A DNA stretch of 64,000 bases from Mycobacterium sp. DL99 (lineage in GTDB: Bacteria; Actinomycetota; Actinomycetes; Mycobacteriales; Mycobacteriaceae): positions 487,818-551,817 of the forward strand of contig NZ_SJOM01000007.1 in NCBI RefSeq assembly GCF_004762045.1. Direction: 5' to 3'. The notes below the pieces were generated by a model that was given only the letters and a program-made list of their open reading frames with translations, was not told the DNA's origin and searched no databases. Below, piece after piece: positions 1-7,699 of this stretch. Position numbers and translations under genes: made by a program. How positions within the stretch are numbered: the stretch's first letter is position 1; the number at the start of each line of letters is the position of its first letter.

Positions 1-440
1 GTGCCGTCGTCCCCGGACCCGGCTGCTACCAAGTCCGTGACCCTCTCGACTTAGCCCTCGTCGCCGCCGCGACCGCCGGCGCCTGCATCGGATTCCTATG
101 GTGGAACGCCGCACCCGCCAAAATCATCATGGGTGACACGGGTTCCCTGGCGCTGGGCGGCATCATCGCCGGGCTATCGGTGACCAGCCGCACCGAGATC
201 CTGGCCATCATCCTGGGCGCCCTGTTCGTTGCCGAGGTGACGTCGGTCGTCATCCAGGTAATTTCGTTCCGCGCTACCGGTCGAAGGGTCTTCCGAAATT
301 CCCCGCTGCACCACCACTTCGAGTTGATGGGTTGGCCAGAGACCACACTGACCATTCGGTTCTGGCTGATCACTGCCATCGCCTGCGGACTCGGAATCGC
401 GCTCTTCTACGGCGAATGGCTGACGGCTACCGGCGCCTGA
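1..440 (+). CDS. mraY: Phospho-N-acetylmuramoyl-pentapeptide-transferase, C-terminal part (5' end outside window)
   Basis: Integral membrane enzyme that transfers phospho-MurNAc-pentapeptide from UDP to undecaprenyl phosphate, giving lipid I of peptidoglycan synthesis. Reading begins at base 3 in frame and ends with TGA at 438-440. Visible are the family signatures DPLDLAL, the magnesium-site segment with [11 protein letters not shown], and the histidine motif [11 protein letters not shown] followed by the last two hydrophobic segments and the actinobacterial ending FYGEWL. The C-terminus appears intact. In mycobacteria murD normally follows within a few bases, but no MurD-like reading frame follows here: after 287 bp an IS element begins. 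The copy may therefore be a second mraY or one cut off from the dcw cluster by rearrangement. Identity is certain; whether it is the essential copy is unknown. Confidence 0.95.
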   Translation, partial: AVVPGPGCYQVRDPLDLALVAAATAGACIGFLWWNAAPAKIIMGDTGSLALGGIIAGLSVTSRTEILAIILGALFVAEVTSVVIQVISFRATGRRVFRNSPLHHHFELMGWPETTLTIRFWLITAIACGLGIALFYGEWLTATGA

Positions 441-727
441 GCCCCAGTACGACAACCCTGCATGCGCCGAAGACAAGGTGCGTGCATTGCGCCGAGACGG
501 CATGTGCGATCTATCTCGCTTCTCTAGAAACGAGACAAGATGCCTGGACGGACCGTCGATCGACGAAGAGCGCATCCGCTAAACCAGTTGGCCTTGCGCG
601 GCCCTGTGGGGATGCTGTGTCGGATGGAAGCCCTCACTCAATGGTCGTCGTTGAGCGATCAGGGCAAGCTGGCGAACGACCTTTTCGGCCCGCCCACCGG
701 CGAGCAGAAGGTAGCTAGTTGGCTCGC
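441..727. other. Gene-free spacer between mraY and the IS element
   Basis: No reading frame here resembles MurD, the usual mraY neighbour. Short open frames on both strands have no recognisable motif. The segment 598-720 lacks frequent stops but gives no family match by eye; it could be the debris of a lost gene. Confidence 0.5.
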
Positions 728-753
728 TGAATCGCCCCGGCATGTCCGGAGAC

Positions 754-1689
754 TTACGGGGTTGAGAACTCGGCGGTGTGCTGAGTTCGGTGGTGACGGT
801 AGTACAACGCTTCGCACTCGGCCGGTGGCATGTCCCCGCAGTACTCGTAGAGGCGGTGGTGGTTGAACCAGTCGACCCATTCCAGGGTGGCGACTTCGAC
901 CTGGTCAACGGTGCGCCACGGCCCGAGTGGCTTGATCAGTTCGGTCTTGTAGAGCCCGTTGATGGTCTCGGCCAGGATGTTGTCGTAGGAGTTGCCGGTG
1001 GCGTCGATCGAGGCGTCAATGCCGGCTTCGAGGAGTCGATCGGTGAACGTGAGGGAGGTGTATTGGCTGCCGCGGTCGTTGTGGTGGATCAGCCCGGACA
1101 GATCCTCGACCTCCTCGCGTTGACGGGTCCAGATGGCGTGCTCGATCGCATCGAGCACCAACTGGGTGGTCATGGTGGTCGCGGTGCGCCAGCCGACGAT
1201 CCGCCGGGCGTAGGCGTCGATTACGAACGCCACATACACCCATCCTGACCACGTCGACACATAGGTAAAGTCAGCCACCCACAACATATTTGGTGCATTC
1301 GGACAGAAGTGGCGGCCCACCAGGTCATCGGGCCGGACCGCTTGTGGATCGGCAATCGTGGTGCGCTTGACCTTCCCACGGCGAGGGCCGTGCAGGCCGA
1401 GTTCGCCCATCAATCGTTCGACGGTGCAGCGAGCCACCTCGATTCCTTCACGGCGGCATTGCAGCCACACCTTGCGTGCCCCGTAGACCGCATAGTTCTG
1501 CCGGTGCACCCGGGCGATCTCGACCTTGAGCTCCTCGTCGCGCACCTGCCGCTTGGACGGCTGGCTGCGGCGGGCGCAGCCGTCGTAGTAGGTGGACGGC
1601 GCGATCTTGCAACCATGCGCGGACAGCACACGGCAGATCGGCTCGACGCCGTACTCCTGTTTATGGGTATCGATGTAGTCGAGGATCAC
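754..1689 (-). CDS. IS3-family transposase OrfB (DDE integrase domain)
   Basis: Catalytic part of the transposase, which cuts and joins the element ends. The integrase core shows the DDE acids in order: Asp in VADFTYVSTW, Asp in HHNDRGSQYTS, and Glu in ILAETINGLYKTELI, followed by WVDWFNHHRLY. An HTH_21-like segment with YGARKVWL precedes the core. The frame is open upstream to 1920 and lies -1 relative to orfA, so the active product is probably an OrfAB fusion made by a -1 ribosomal frameshift. A GTG at 1687-1689 overlaps the orfA stop and could also give free OrfB, and that start is used here. The overall sequence resembles IS6110 OrfB. Confidence 0.93.
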   Translation of the reverse strand: MILDYIDTHKQEYGVEPICRVLSAHGCKIAPSTYYDGCARRSQPSKRQVRDEELKVEIARVHRQNYAVYGARKVWLQCRREGIEVARCTVERLMGELGLHGPRRGKVKRTTIADPQAVRPDDLVGRHFCPNAPNMLWVADFTYVSTWSGWVYVAFVIDAYARRIVGWRTATTMTTQLVLDAIEHAIWTRQREEVEDLSGLIHHNDRGSQYTSLTFTDRLLEAGIDASIDATGNSYDNILAETINGLYKTELIKPLGPWRTVDQVEVATLEWVDWFNHHRLYEYCGDMPPAECEALYYRHHRTQHTAEFSTP

Positions 1690-2006
1690 CGATTGCGGCG
1701 GTCGAGCTCCGCCGCGAAGAAAGTCGATGCAGATTTCAGAATATCGTTGGCCCGCTTGAGTTCTCGGTTCTCCGCTCGCAGCTTGCGCAGCTCTTCGGCC
1801 ATGTCGCTTGTCGCCCCGGGTCGAGTGCCGGAGTCGATCTGGTCCCGGCGCACCCACGTCAACAAGGTCTGCGGGGTGCCGATGCCCAGCTTGGTCGCCA
1901 CCGACTCGATCGCTGCCCACTCCGACGAATGCTGATCGCGCACCTCAGCGACCATCCGGACGGCCCGTTCACGCAGCTCAGCCGGATACTTCCTCGAACC
2001 TGCCAT
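1686..2006 (-). CDS. IS3-family transposase OrfA (HTH, leucine zipper)
   Basis: DNA-binding half of the IS6110-like transposase. The start chosen is ATG 2006 (MAGSRKYPAELRERAVRM), which matches the IS6110 OrfA start; an upstream in-frame ATG at 2045 lies inside the terminal repeat and is unlikely. The N-terminal part is a transposase_8 helix-turn-helix and the second half is a heptad-like segment with LRKLRAENRELKRANDILK. The end ASTFFAAELDR is coded across TTTCTTC at about 1717-1723, the likely slip site: the -1 frame enters the orfB reading frame there. The stop overlaps the candidate orfB GTG. Confidence 0.92.
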   Translation of the reverse strand: MAGSRKYPAELRERAVRMVAEVRDQHSSEWAAIESVATKLGIGTPQTLLTWVRRDQIDSGTRPGATSDMAEELRKLRAENRELKRANDILKSASTFFAAELDRRNR

Positions 2007-2057
2007 GACTCCATCCTTCACAAGAGATGAAGTCTCCGGACTCACCGGGGCGATTCA

Positions 2058-2774
2058 GTCAGGGCGGCGCCCGCGCCCACGAGAGCGCCGAGAAGTCCCG
2101 GGATCAAGTGCCACGACGCGGATATCAGCAGGGGGCCTAGCTGACGACTCAGCTCCTGGGTCGATGCTGTTCTGCCCACCAGCGTCTGTCAGCCACGAAG
2201 GTGCGCCGGGTTGATAGTCGAGCTTGTCGTCCCTCTCCCCGTTGCACTTGCGGTGTACCGCAACGATGTTGTCGCGAGTGTCACTGCCACGCCTGGCTAT
2301 CGGGGCGAAATCGATCGCTTCATGGCACCCGTAGCACGCGGCAATCTGTGGCGGCTCCTTAGGTCAAACCCACAAAGAGTGCCCCATCAGGCGATACGGG
2401 GATTCAGTGAGTGGTCGTGTGTCTGTTCGATCGGCATCTTGGACAACCGTGCGGTTTCTGGCTTGCCGGTTTCAAATGGAGAAAGTCGCTGACAGAATCA
2501 GATGGAACCCGCGCTACCCGCAGGTCAGGGGATTGTCATTGCCGGCGCAGTTCTGGAAACGACAACGCTATATGCTTGCTTGTCGGTGGCCATCCTGCGT
2601 GTCGAATTGCCATCTGAGATGTCGAGCGATGTCGAGTTCGACATGTTGCGTGGCGAAGCATCCGCGGCGCACGATTCTGACGAAGCCGCGCCTGTTCGCA
2701 GCGGTATGCCTGCAGCCGATTGCTGGTTTGAGGCGTTCAGCGTCGCAGCGATAGTTTGCAGATGAACCGCTGTC
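2058..2774. other. Long stretch without a recognisable gene
   Basis: About 720 bp between the IS element and the GNAT gene. It contains a dispersed repeat at 2444-2563, listed separately. The best open frame is 2502-2765 on the plus strand (87 codons, starting MEPALPAGQ). Its first part is also readable in the second repeat copy near 56409, where it is interrupted by a stop, so it may be a decayed small gene. Nothing else is supported. Confidence 0.4.
2444..2563 (+). repeat. Dispersed repeat, copy A (partner at 56352-56470)
   Basis: About 120 bp that aligns collinearly with 56352-56470, roughly three quarters identical by eye. The shared blocks include CAACCGT followed by CGGTTTC, the run GGTTTCAAATGGAGAAA, ATGGA followed by CCCGCT, GCAGGTCAGG and AGTTCT. 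Both copies lie on the plus strand and both sit next to decayed or mobile sequence. Function is unknown; it could be the relic of a shared gene start with its leader, or a small mobile or non-coding element. Confidence 0.7.
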
Positions 2775-3233
2775 TCAGGCTTGCAGCGCGAGGTGAAGGA
2801 TCGGGTACGGTCTGCCATCGCCGTCTAGTTCACTGCGACTGATTTGGGTGAATCCGCGGCTTAGGTAGAAGCCGTGGGCGCCTGAGTTCTGCTCGTTCAC
2901 ATCGACTTTGGTGACACCATCCTTCGCAATCGTCTCCGCGAGAAGCAGACTTCCGATTCCGCTGCCGCGAGCCTCGTCCGAGACGAACAGCATCTCCAGG
3001 TTGCCGTCGGCGGTGCCGGCGAAGCCGACGGCTTCACCGTCGCGTTCGGCCACGGTCAGGGTGACTGCGGGGAAATACGCTTGGGCCAAATTGCTTTCGA
3101 TGCGTTGGAAGTCCTCCCCTTCAAGGAAATCGTGCGTGGCGCGGACCGCGCTGCGCCAGATTTCGGTCAGACGGGGATAGTCGTCAGGTCTGCGCACTGC
3201 CCGCAGGACGACATCATCATTTCTGTGGGGCAC
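2775..3233 (-). CDS. GNAT-family N-acetyltransferase, YjaB-like
   Basis: Predicted cytosolic acetyl-CoA-dependent acetyltransferase of 152 residues. The order of motifs is that of the E. coli YjaB group: an N-terminal segment with AVRATHDFL, a central VGFAG strand, the acetyl-CoA loop in EARGSGIGSLLL, then VNEQNSGAHGFYLSRGF and a C-terminal GRPYPILHL. GTG 3233 is chosen because AAGGA stands a few bases upstream and the family fold begins directly after it; the frame stays open to 3314. It lies 40 bp after the P-loop gene on the same strand and may be cotranscribed with it. The substrate cannot be inferred. Confidence 0.85.
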   Translation of the reverse strand: MPHRNDDVVLRAVRRPDDYPRLTEIWRSAVRATHDFLEGEDFQRIESNLAQAYFPAVTLTVAERDGEAVGFAGTADGNLEMLFVSDEARGSGIGSLLLAETIAKDGVTKVDVNEQNSGAHGFYLSRGFTQISRSELDGDGRPYPILHLALQA

Positions 3234-3273
3234 CGCTGCATCCTTACGGCACGCCCTAGGCGAGTCAACTGGA

Positions 3274-3762
3274 TTATTGGACCCAGCCGACCGAGTGCAG
3301 CACTCGAGAAGCAACGTCAGCGGGTTTGTCAGCTTGAACGTGGATCGTAAAGTCGTTGACGCCTGACGTGTCGAGGGCGTGGTCGAGCTCGCTGCTGCGA
3401 TTCAAATGCCAGGTTCTGTCTTCTCCGGGAGGGTGCCGCAGGATCAATCGCTCACGCAGTCGCGCTGGGACGATGCGTAGTCGGCACACAGTGAGCGGCA
3501 TGCCGAGGACCGACTCATACCTAGAGCGCATTGCGCGGTTTTCGATGACGCCGGCTATGACCAACCGATCCACCCCCGCCCTGCGATAGTTGTCCACCAC
3601 AGCCGCAAGGTTTTTGAGTTCTAATTCCGAGTTGAAGGGATCGTCCGGCGGTGGCGGGTACGCGTAGCGAAGCCAGTCGAGGTCGAGTAGCGCATGTGCG
3701 ATCCCCCGGTCTTGCAGCACATCACCGATCTCCTCTACCGTCGTCGTCTTACCTGATCCCAC
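3274..3762 (-). CDS. P-loop ATPase/kinase-like protein (AAA_33 type), start codon uncertain
   Basis: Nucleotide-binding protein of the zeta-toxin/AAA_33 kinase-like type common in actinobacteria. The Walker A is GSGKTTT, followed by an LDLDWLRYAYPPPPDDPFN segment and a C-terminal arginine-rich lid (RLRERLILRH). The first beta strand, LFINGTV, is coded in frame just upstream of GTG 3762, but between it and the preceding in-frame stop there is no ATG, GTG or TTG. Translation either starts at GTG 3762, cutting the P-loop strand, or the gene has lost its start and is decaying; a CTG about 15 codons upstream is the only alternative. The GNAT gene follows on the same strand. Substrate unknown. Confidence 0.72.
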   Translation of the reverse strand: MGSGKTTTVEEIGDVLQDRGIAHALLDLDWLRYAYPPPPDDPFNSELELKNLAAVVDNYRRAGVDRLVIAGVIENRAMRSRYESVLGMPLTVCRLRIVPARLRERLILRHPPGEDRTWHLNRSSELDHALDTSGVNDFTIHVQADKPADVASRVLHSVGWVQ

Positions 3763-4123
3763 GGTCCCATTGATGAAAAGGGCGCCGGGACAGGCGGTGG
3801 CCTGTGGTTGCAGTTTCTCGTCCTATTCTTGGGAATATCGAACTCTGGACGCGGATGAAGCCGACCGCGGACGCCCGGCCGTGTTCGAATGGGCGCTGGG
3901 GGCATCGACGAGTGAGGACATGCCCAACGGTCAGCGTTGGCACGACGATCGACCGGCGCAGAACGCTCAGACCCTCAAATTGCACACCTTTAACCCACCT
4001 GTGGCCCCGCCCAAAATAACGCGCGTCGCCGCATGTCTACGAGACTAGCCCGGGTCATTTGTGGTTGTTCAGCCTCACGACGTACACCCGGTTGCCACCT
4101 CCACCTGCATGTCGTGTGCGGCG

Positions 4124-4345
4124 TCATCGGGCGAGTGGATCCATGACCGCGTGGGGCATTGCCTTCTTCACCGCCTGGAGCACGTCGGCCTTGCTTGGAA
4201 TTGAGGTCAGAGCCTCCTTGTGGCCGCGTGGGACATCTTCGCGAAGCTGGACTGCTCCCTCCCCGGCTGTAGGGGTAGCGCCGGATGGGAGGTCGATCAG
4301 GGCAGTTGCAACGTTGTCTCGGAGATCGAGGATTGCCAATATCAT
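4124..4345 (-). pseudogene. UxaA-type SAF-domain protein (altronate dehydratase small subunit-like), decayed
   Basis: The first ~50 residues follow the SAF domain of UxaA/altronate-type dehydratase small subunits: RDNVATALIDLPSGA, then VQLREDVPRGHKEALTSIP. In that family the next segment should be a VLKYG-IG-AT block and a terminal HVHVHN. Here the frame instead runs KADVLQAVKK and stops after PLAR, so the C-terminal third is not recognisable. The region 3990-4487 contains only antisense open frames otherwise. Most likely a truncated remnant; no large-subunit partner is present nearby. Confidence 0.5.
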
Positions 4346-4745
4346 TCAGCCGACCATAAAAGATCTGCCGCCAGTGAAATGACGTAGCGCTTATGCAGTC
4401 ATTGGTTACTGATGCATGCCGCATCGGGGCACCCGCTGCGATGAGCATTGGCCAGTGTCTGTGCCATGCAGACTTACGAGCTCGCACTGTTCGGGGCCGC
4501 CGCTTGCGGCGGTCCGTACAGATCCGCCTCTCGTGCAGCAGATTTCGCTCGCGTACCTTGCCGGCCGTTGCTTGCCATCCGCGGTCAAGTCGTTCGTAGG
4601 CTAACTAGTGCGTCACTGGCCACGGTCGCAGTACGACGGCGGGCGATAGCGGCGCACGCCCGGCAGAGGGTCGCCGGTCGTCGGTCGGTAACAGTCGGGG
4701 CGGGACCTTCATGTGGCTGCATCATGCAGACTTGAGATGTCGAAC

Positions 4746-4757
4746 GTACATATGTAC
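4746..4757. promoter_or_regulatory. Palindromic operator GTAC-ATAT-GTAC upstream of the beta-lactamase-like gene
   Basis: Perfect 12-bp palindrome GTACATATGTAC about 85 bp before the GTG start at 4843. The same GTAC-N4-GTAC pattern occurs in front of the TetR gene that ends next to this gene (6760-6771). The pairing suggests that this TetR protein represses both its own gene and the beta-lactamase-like gene. Confidence 0.65.
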
Positions 4758-4842
4758 ATTCGATTCGAATTGGAAGGACCCCGCCGGATCGATGCTGTTT
4801 GACTCGGGCGTAGAGGTCTCTGGCTAGACGGGAACGAACGAC

Positions 4843-6159
4843 GTGAGTGCGGCGACTCGACGACAGGTCATGCTCGGTGCACTGGCCGGGGTGGCGATGG
4901 TGGGTGTAGCGGCTTGTGTGCGGACCGACAAGGAGGACGATCGACTCATGGGCGACACATCTCCGCTGCCTGTAGCGATGAAAGCCGAGTTCCAGCAACT
5001 TACCGATGCGCAGAAGGTGCGTGGATGCAGCGTCGCTGCGGTAGCTCGGGAGGGGACCGTATTTGCGGATGCGTGGGGGGTAGCTCGCGATGGGGTGGCG
5101 ATGACGCCAGTCAGCACGTTGAACATCGGGTCTGTGAGTAAGACTGTCACTGCGACTGCGGTACTTCAGTTGATTGCTGCGGGCCGGCTTGATCTCGATG
5201 CGGACGTGAATGATGTTCTCGGGCGAAGTGATGTCTATGGGCCTGCGAGTGTGCGTAGTCCATATCACCCCGATGTTCCGATCACGGTGCGGCACCTCAT
5301 CACACATTTGACGCCGATTGAAAGCCCAGTTGAGCCAGGGCCGTACGGTTATTCGTATCGCGTTGGACCAGTCGCCGATCCTGCGGAGATGGGGCGGTGG
5401 CTTCATGACTTCTTGACCCCGGCTCCTCGGGGTTGGACGTATTCTCGTGATAACTTCACGAAATCTGTTCCAGGGCAAGCGCATCTGTACTCGGACATCG
5501 CTTATGACCTGGCAGGTCACCTTGTCCATGCGGTGACGGGGCAGTATTTCGCCGACTATTGCCGGGATTCAGTTCTTCGTCCGGCAGGGATGACTCGCTC
5601 GGACTTCAATCGCGACAGCCTGAGCGAGTCGGACCGCGCGCACCCGCACGCGTGGTTTGACGACGGTGTGAAGAGGGGGATGTGGCCGGACTACCGGAAT
5701 CTCATTCCGCATGACATCCCTGATGATTTCACCGGCCATGCCGAGTATGCCCCGTACTCCAGCTGCCTGCAGGCCGACGGTGGACTGCGGTCGAACGCGC
5801 TCGACCTGGCCCGGTGGGCACGAGTGTGGCTTGGGCAGGGCACCATTGACGGTACGGAGGTCTTGGAGAAGCGCTGGGCGGTTGCCGCGCTGTCAGATCA
5901 GGTCTCGGCGCAGATCCTGGCCGCATCGGATGCTCCGCTGCCGATGATCTCGCAGGGCTTTGCCTGGCATCGGGTGAAAGGCGATGCTGACGGCGTCTGG
6001 CAGCACGCTGGCAGCGAGTTTGGTACGGCCTCCTATGTGATGCTGGATACCGAGCGTGGGGTGGGCGCGGCAGTGGTCTGCAACACCGAGATCGCGCTGG
6101 ACGGCGACCCACGAGTCACGATGCTGCATCGCCTCATGGATGCCGCCTCCGGGAAATGA
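4843..6159 (+). CDS. Serine beta-lactamase-like hydrolase/esterase, putative lipoprotein
   Basis: Class C beta-lactamase-fold protein (EstB/penicillin-binding-protein-like), 438 residues. The N-terminus has twin arginines followed by a hydrophobic run and a lipobox ending at Cys25 (VAAC), so export and lipid anchoring are likely. The catalytic SxxK is at Ser97-Lys100 (GSVSK), a YSD near residue 216 replaces the usual YxN, and HAG lies in the last quarter (WQHAGSEFGTASYV). These residues fit an esterase or DD-peptidase-like hydrolase; true beta-lactamase activity cannot be claimed. The gene faces a convergent TetR gene that starts 6 bp after its end, and both promoters carry GTAC-N4-GTAC palindromes. 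Start GTG 4843 puts the arginine pair near the N-terminus. Confidence 0.88.
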   Translation: MSAATRRQVMLGALAGVAMVGVAACVRTDKEDDRLMGDTSPLPVAMKAEFQQLTDAQKVRGCSVAAVAREGTVFADAWGVARDGVAMTPVSTLNIGSVSKTVTATAVLQLIAAGRLDLDADVNDVLGRSDVYGPASVRSPYHPDVPITVRHLITHLTPIESPVEPGPYGYSYRVGPVADPAEMGRWLHDFLTPAPRGWTYSRDNFTKSVPGQAHLYSDIAYDLAGHLVHAVTGQYFADYCRDSVLRPAGMTRSDFNRDSLSESDRAHPHAWFDDGVKRGMWPDYRNLIPHDIPDDFTGHAEYAPYSSCLQADGGLRSNALDLARWARVWLGQGTIDGTEVLEKRWAVAALSDQVSAQILAASDAPLPMISQGFAWHRVKGDADGVWQHAGSEFGTASYVMLDTERGVGAAVVCNTEIALDGDPRVTMLHRLMDAASGK

Positions 6160-6165
6160 CCTGCG

Positions 6166-6732
6166 TCAGCGGCGCATGAGGGCAGTCAACGTGTCGATCA
6201 GCAGAGCGCGATCGATTGGGGTGTCGTTGAGTGCCGCGTGGATCGTGGCACCGTCGGCGAATATCCCGACCGCCATTGCGCGGTCGCGCCCAATATGTGG
6301 TTCGAGCGCCTCTACGAGGCCCTCGAACCACCGCAGCGCATGTCTACGCAAGACGGGATTCGTTGCGGCGGCGCAGATCAACGCGGTCTCTGCGCGTGCA
6401 GTCGGACGGTTGTGCAACTGTGGAAGGTACTTGTCGGCGAGGGCGGCGGGCGACGGGCCATGACTTTCCAGCGTTTCCCGGAATTGGGCGATATCGTCGT
6501 CGATCTTGTCGGCGAGATATTGCATGGCGGCCAACCGTATGTCATCGAGGGTCGCAAAATACTGCGTTGTTGAACCCAGCGGAATCTCCGCACGAGCAGC
6601 TATCTTGCGATGCGTGAAGTCCGTCGATCCCTGCTCAACGATCAGTTCAGCTGCGGCCACGACAATCTGGCGGCGGCGCTTCTCCGGATCCGGCGACACG
6701 CGTCGAGTCATCGTCTCCTTCGGTGCAGGCAT
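6166..6732 (-). CDS. TetR-family repressor paired with the beta-lactamase-like gene
   Basis: One-component regulator of 188 residues. The N-terminal helix-turn-helix reads AAAELIVEQGSTDFTHRKIAARAEI then GSTTQYFATLDDI, a TetR_N domain with the usual tyrosine-phenylalanine near its end. The rest is an all-alpha ligand domain. Start ATG 6732 (MPAPKET) is chosen because GGGAGGA stands just upstream; the frame is open to 6765. A TGTACAAAAGTACA palindrome lies 27 bp before this start and a sister palindrome lies before the beta-lactamase-like gene, whose 3' end abuts this gene. Autoregulation and control of the neighbour are inferred from that site pair. Confidence 0.9.
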   Translation of the reverse strand: MPAPKETMTRRVSPDPEKRRRQIVVAAAELIVEQGSTDFTHRKIAARAEIPLGSTTQYFATLDDIRLAAMQYLADKIDDDIAQFRETLESHGPSPAALADKYLPQLHNRPTARAETALICAAATNPVLRRHALRWFEGLVEALEPHIGRDRAMAVGIFADGATIHAALNDTPIDRALLIDTLTALMRR

Positions 6733-6758
6733 TTGTCCTCCCCGCCGATTCAGCGTAA

Positions 6759-6772
6759 TGTACAAAAGTACA
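6759..6772. promoter_or_regulatory. Palindromic operator TGTAC-AAAA-GTACA upstream of tetR
   Basis: 14-bp inverted repeat TGTACAAAAGTACA directly upstream of the tetR start at 6732. It shares GTAC-N4-GTAC with 4746-4757. Likely TetR binding site. Confidence 0.65.
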
Positions 6773-6880
6773 CTACTGGGTCGCCCGCTTGCTGCGGCAT
6801 CGGCAGGCGGCGGTATGTGGCGCTCATCAAAGGTCCTTCACAACTCGGCCGGCTTCGCAGCGCGCCGCCGCCAGGTTCTT

Positions 6881-6911
6881 TATCCATTGGATAGTTGTTA
6901 TCCAATGGATA
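6881..6911. promoter_or_regulatory. Paired palindromes, operator of TetR copy 1
   Basis: TATCCATTGGATA at 6881-6893 and TATCCAATGGATA at 6899-6911 are mirror images separated by GTTGT, and each is nearly self-complementary. They end 9 bp before the GTG start of tetR. The same arrangement is kept at 43182-43212 although the spacer and flanks have changed, which supports a regulatory role. The same region would control the divergent esterase at copy 2. Confidence 0.75.
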
Positions 6912-6920
6912 ACTGTGTGA

Positions 6921-7490
6921 GTGATCCTGTCAACCGCGGAACGCAAAGGCGACGCACGCGAGCGTCTTTTGGCTCGGCTTCTCGACGCCTTCGAGGAGGC
7001 ACTTCCCTCGCCGGGGATGTCGCTACGTGAGGTCGCTGCCCGGGCCGAGACCAGTCACGCCCTCCTGCGGTACCACTTCGGGTCACTCTCGGGCGTCTTG
7101 GCGGCCATGCTCAAGGTGCAGCGATCTCGTGACAACGAGGTGTTTTTCAAGACGGCCCAGCTGGGCACCTTTGACGACCTCGTCGTGGCGATCTGGCGCG
7201 CCTACACCCATCCGGAGCAGTTGTCGCGTGTCCGCGGTTTCTTTCACGTCGTTGGACTCGCCGCCTACAGCCCAGGGGACTTTCGTGAGTTCATCGACTC
7301 GCTCGACGACCTGACCACGATGCTGGCCTCGCTCGCGGAACGCGAAGGACACGACACCGAGGAAGCGCTGAGCATGGCCACCGTCGCCGTTGCCGCGATT
7401 CGTGGCCTTCTCTTGGAGGCAGTTCTGACTCCAGCAGTCCACTCCGAGGACACGGTCGCCTTGATCCTGCGCATGAGCAAGGGCCGATGA
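6921..7490 (+). CDS. TetR-family regulator, duplicate copy 1
   Basis: 189-residue one-component regulator. The HTH region is SLREVAARAETSHALLRYHFGSLSGVLAAML, a TetR_N domain with LRYHFGS at the expected place. It differs from the copy at 43223-43792 by a single conservative change (Leu here, Val there, in the segment HDTEEA-x-SM). The two DNA copies differ at about ten synonymous positions as well, so both have been kept under selection for protein sequence. GTG 6921 follows the operator at once and has no clear ribosome site, so the message may be leaderless. No target gene remains intact next to this copy; the adjacent GlxA-type regulator gene is the nearest candidate. Confidence 0.92.
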   Translation: MILSTAERKGDARERLLARLLDAFEEALPSPGMSLREVAARAETSHALLRYHFGSLSGVLAAMLKVQRSRDNEVFFKTAQLGTFDDLVVAIWRAYTHPEQLSRVRGFFHVVGLAAYSPGDFREFIDSLDDLTTMLASLAEREGHDTEEALSMATVAVAAIRGLLLEAVLTPAVHSEDTVALILRMSKGR

Positions 7491-7533
7491 GCTCCAGCCG
7501 CACGTCAGGGGACACCGGGACGGACACTGCATC

Positions 7534-7598
7534 CGAACTAGCCGGTGCGGCGCTGACGGTGGCCGAAGGGCGCGCACGCGGGCACACCGGCTAGTTCG
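7534..7598. terminator. Long inverted repeat after tetR copy 1
   Basis: Perfect 14-bp arms CGAACTAGCCGGTG (7534-7547) and CACCGGCTAGTTCG (7585-7598) enclose a 37-nt loop. The repeat sits 44 bp after the tetR stop and 23 bp beyond the right edge of the duplicated unit. It can form a strong hairpin, but no T-run follows, so termination is only a guess; a protein site or a scar of a mobile element are alternatives. Confidence 0.5.
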
Positions 7599-7699
7599 TC
7601 GGGCGGAAAGCCTCCCCCGACAGAATGGCCGGATCCTTACGGTAATGGGCAGGATGGCCACTGTTCACGCGGGTGCTGGTGGGTCAGTGTCAGTCGGTG

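Larger units (their letters stand above)
728..2057 (-). mobile_element. IS6110-like insertion sequence, IS3 family
   Basis: The element is 1330 bp and is bounded by 28-bp imperfect terminal inverted repeats at 728-755 and 2030-2057. They begin TGAATCGCCCCGG and end CGATTCA, the TGA...TCA ends typical of the IS3 family, and closely match the IS6110 terminus as remembered. It holds two overlapping genes, orfA and orfB, on the minus strand. The flanking bases (CGC before, GTC after) do not form the 3-4 bp target duplication expected of a simple insertion, which suggests deletion or recombination at one edge. Both genes are open, so it may still be active. Confidence 0.93.
6818..7511 (+). repeat. 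Duplicated tetR unit, copy 1 (partner 43118-43813)
   Basis: About 694 bp nearly identical to 43118-43813, on the same strand. It includes the whole tetR gene, its operator, and the first three codons plus ribosome site of a divergent esterase gene. The esterase is complete only beside copy 2, so copy 2 is the source. The left break lies after TGG at 6818 and the right break after CACGTCAGGGG at 7511. No terminal repeats or transposase flank it. Confidence 0.93.

Noticed and set aside
4585..5529. 315-codon antisense frame over the beta-lactamase-like gene
   Set aside because: The sense frame has signal peptide and SxxK motif; the antisense product is Arg-rich without motifs.
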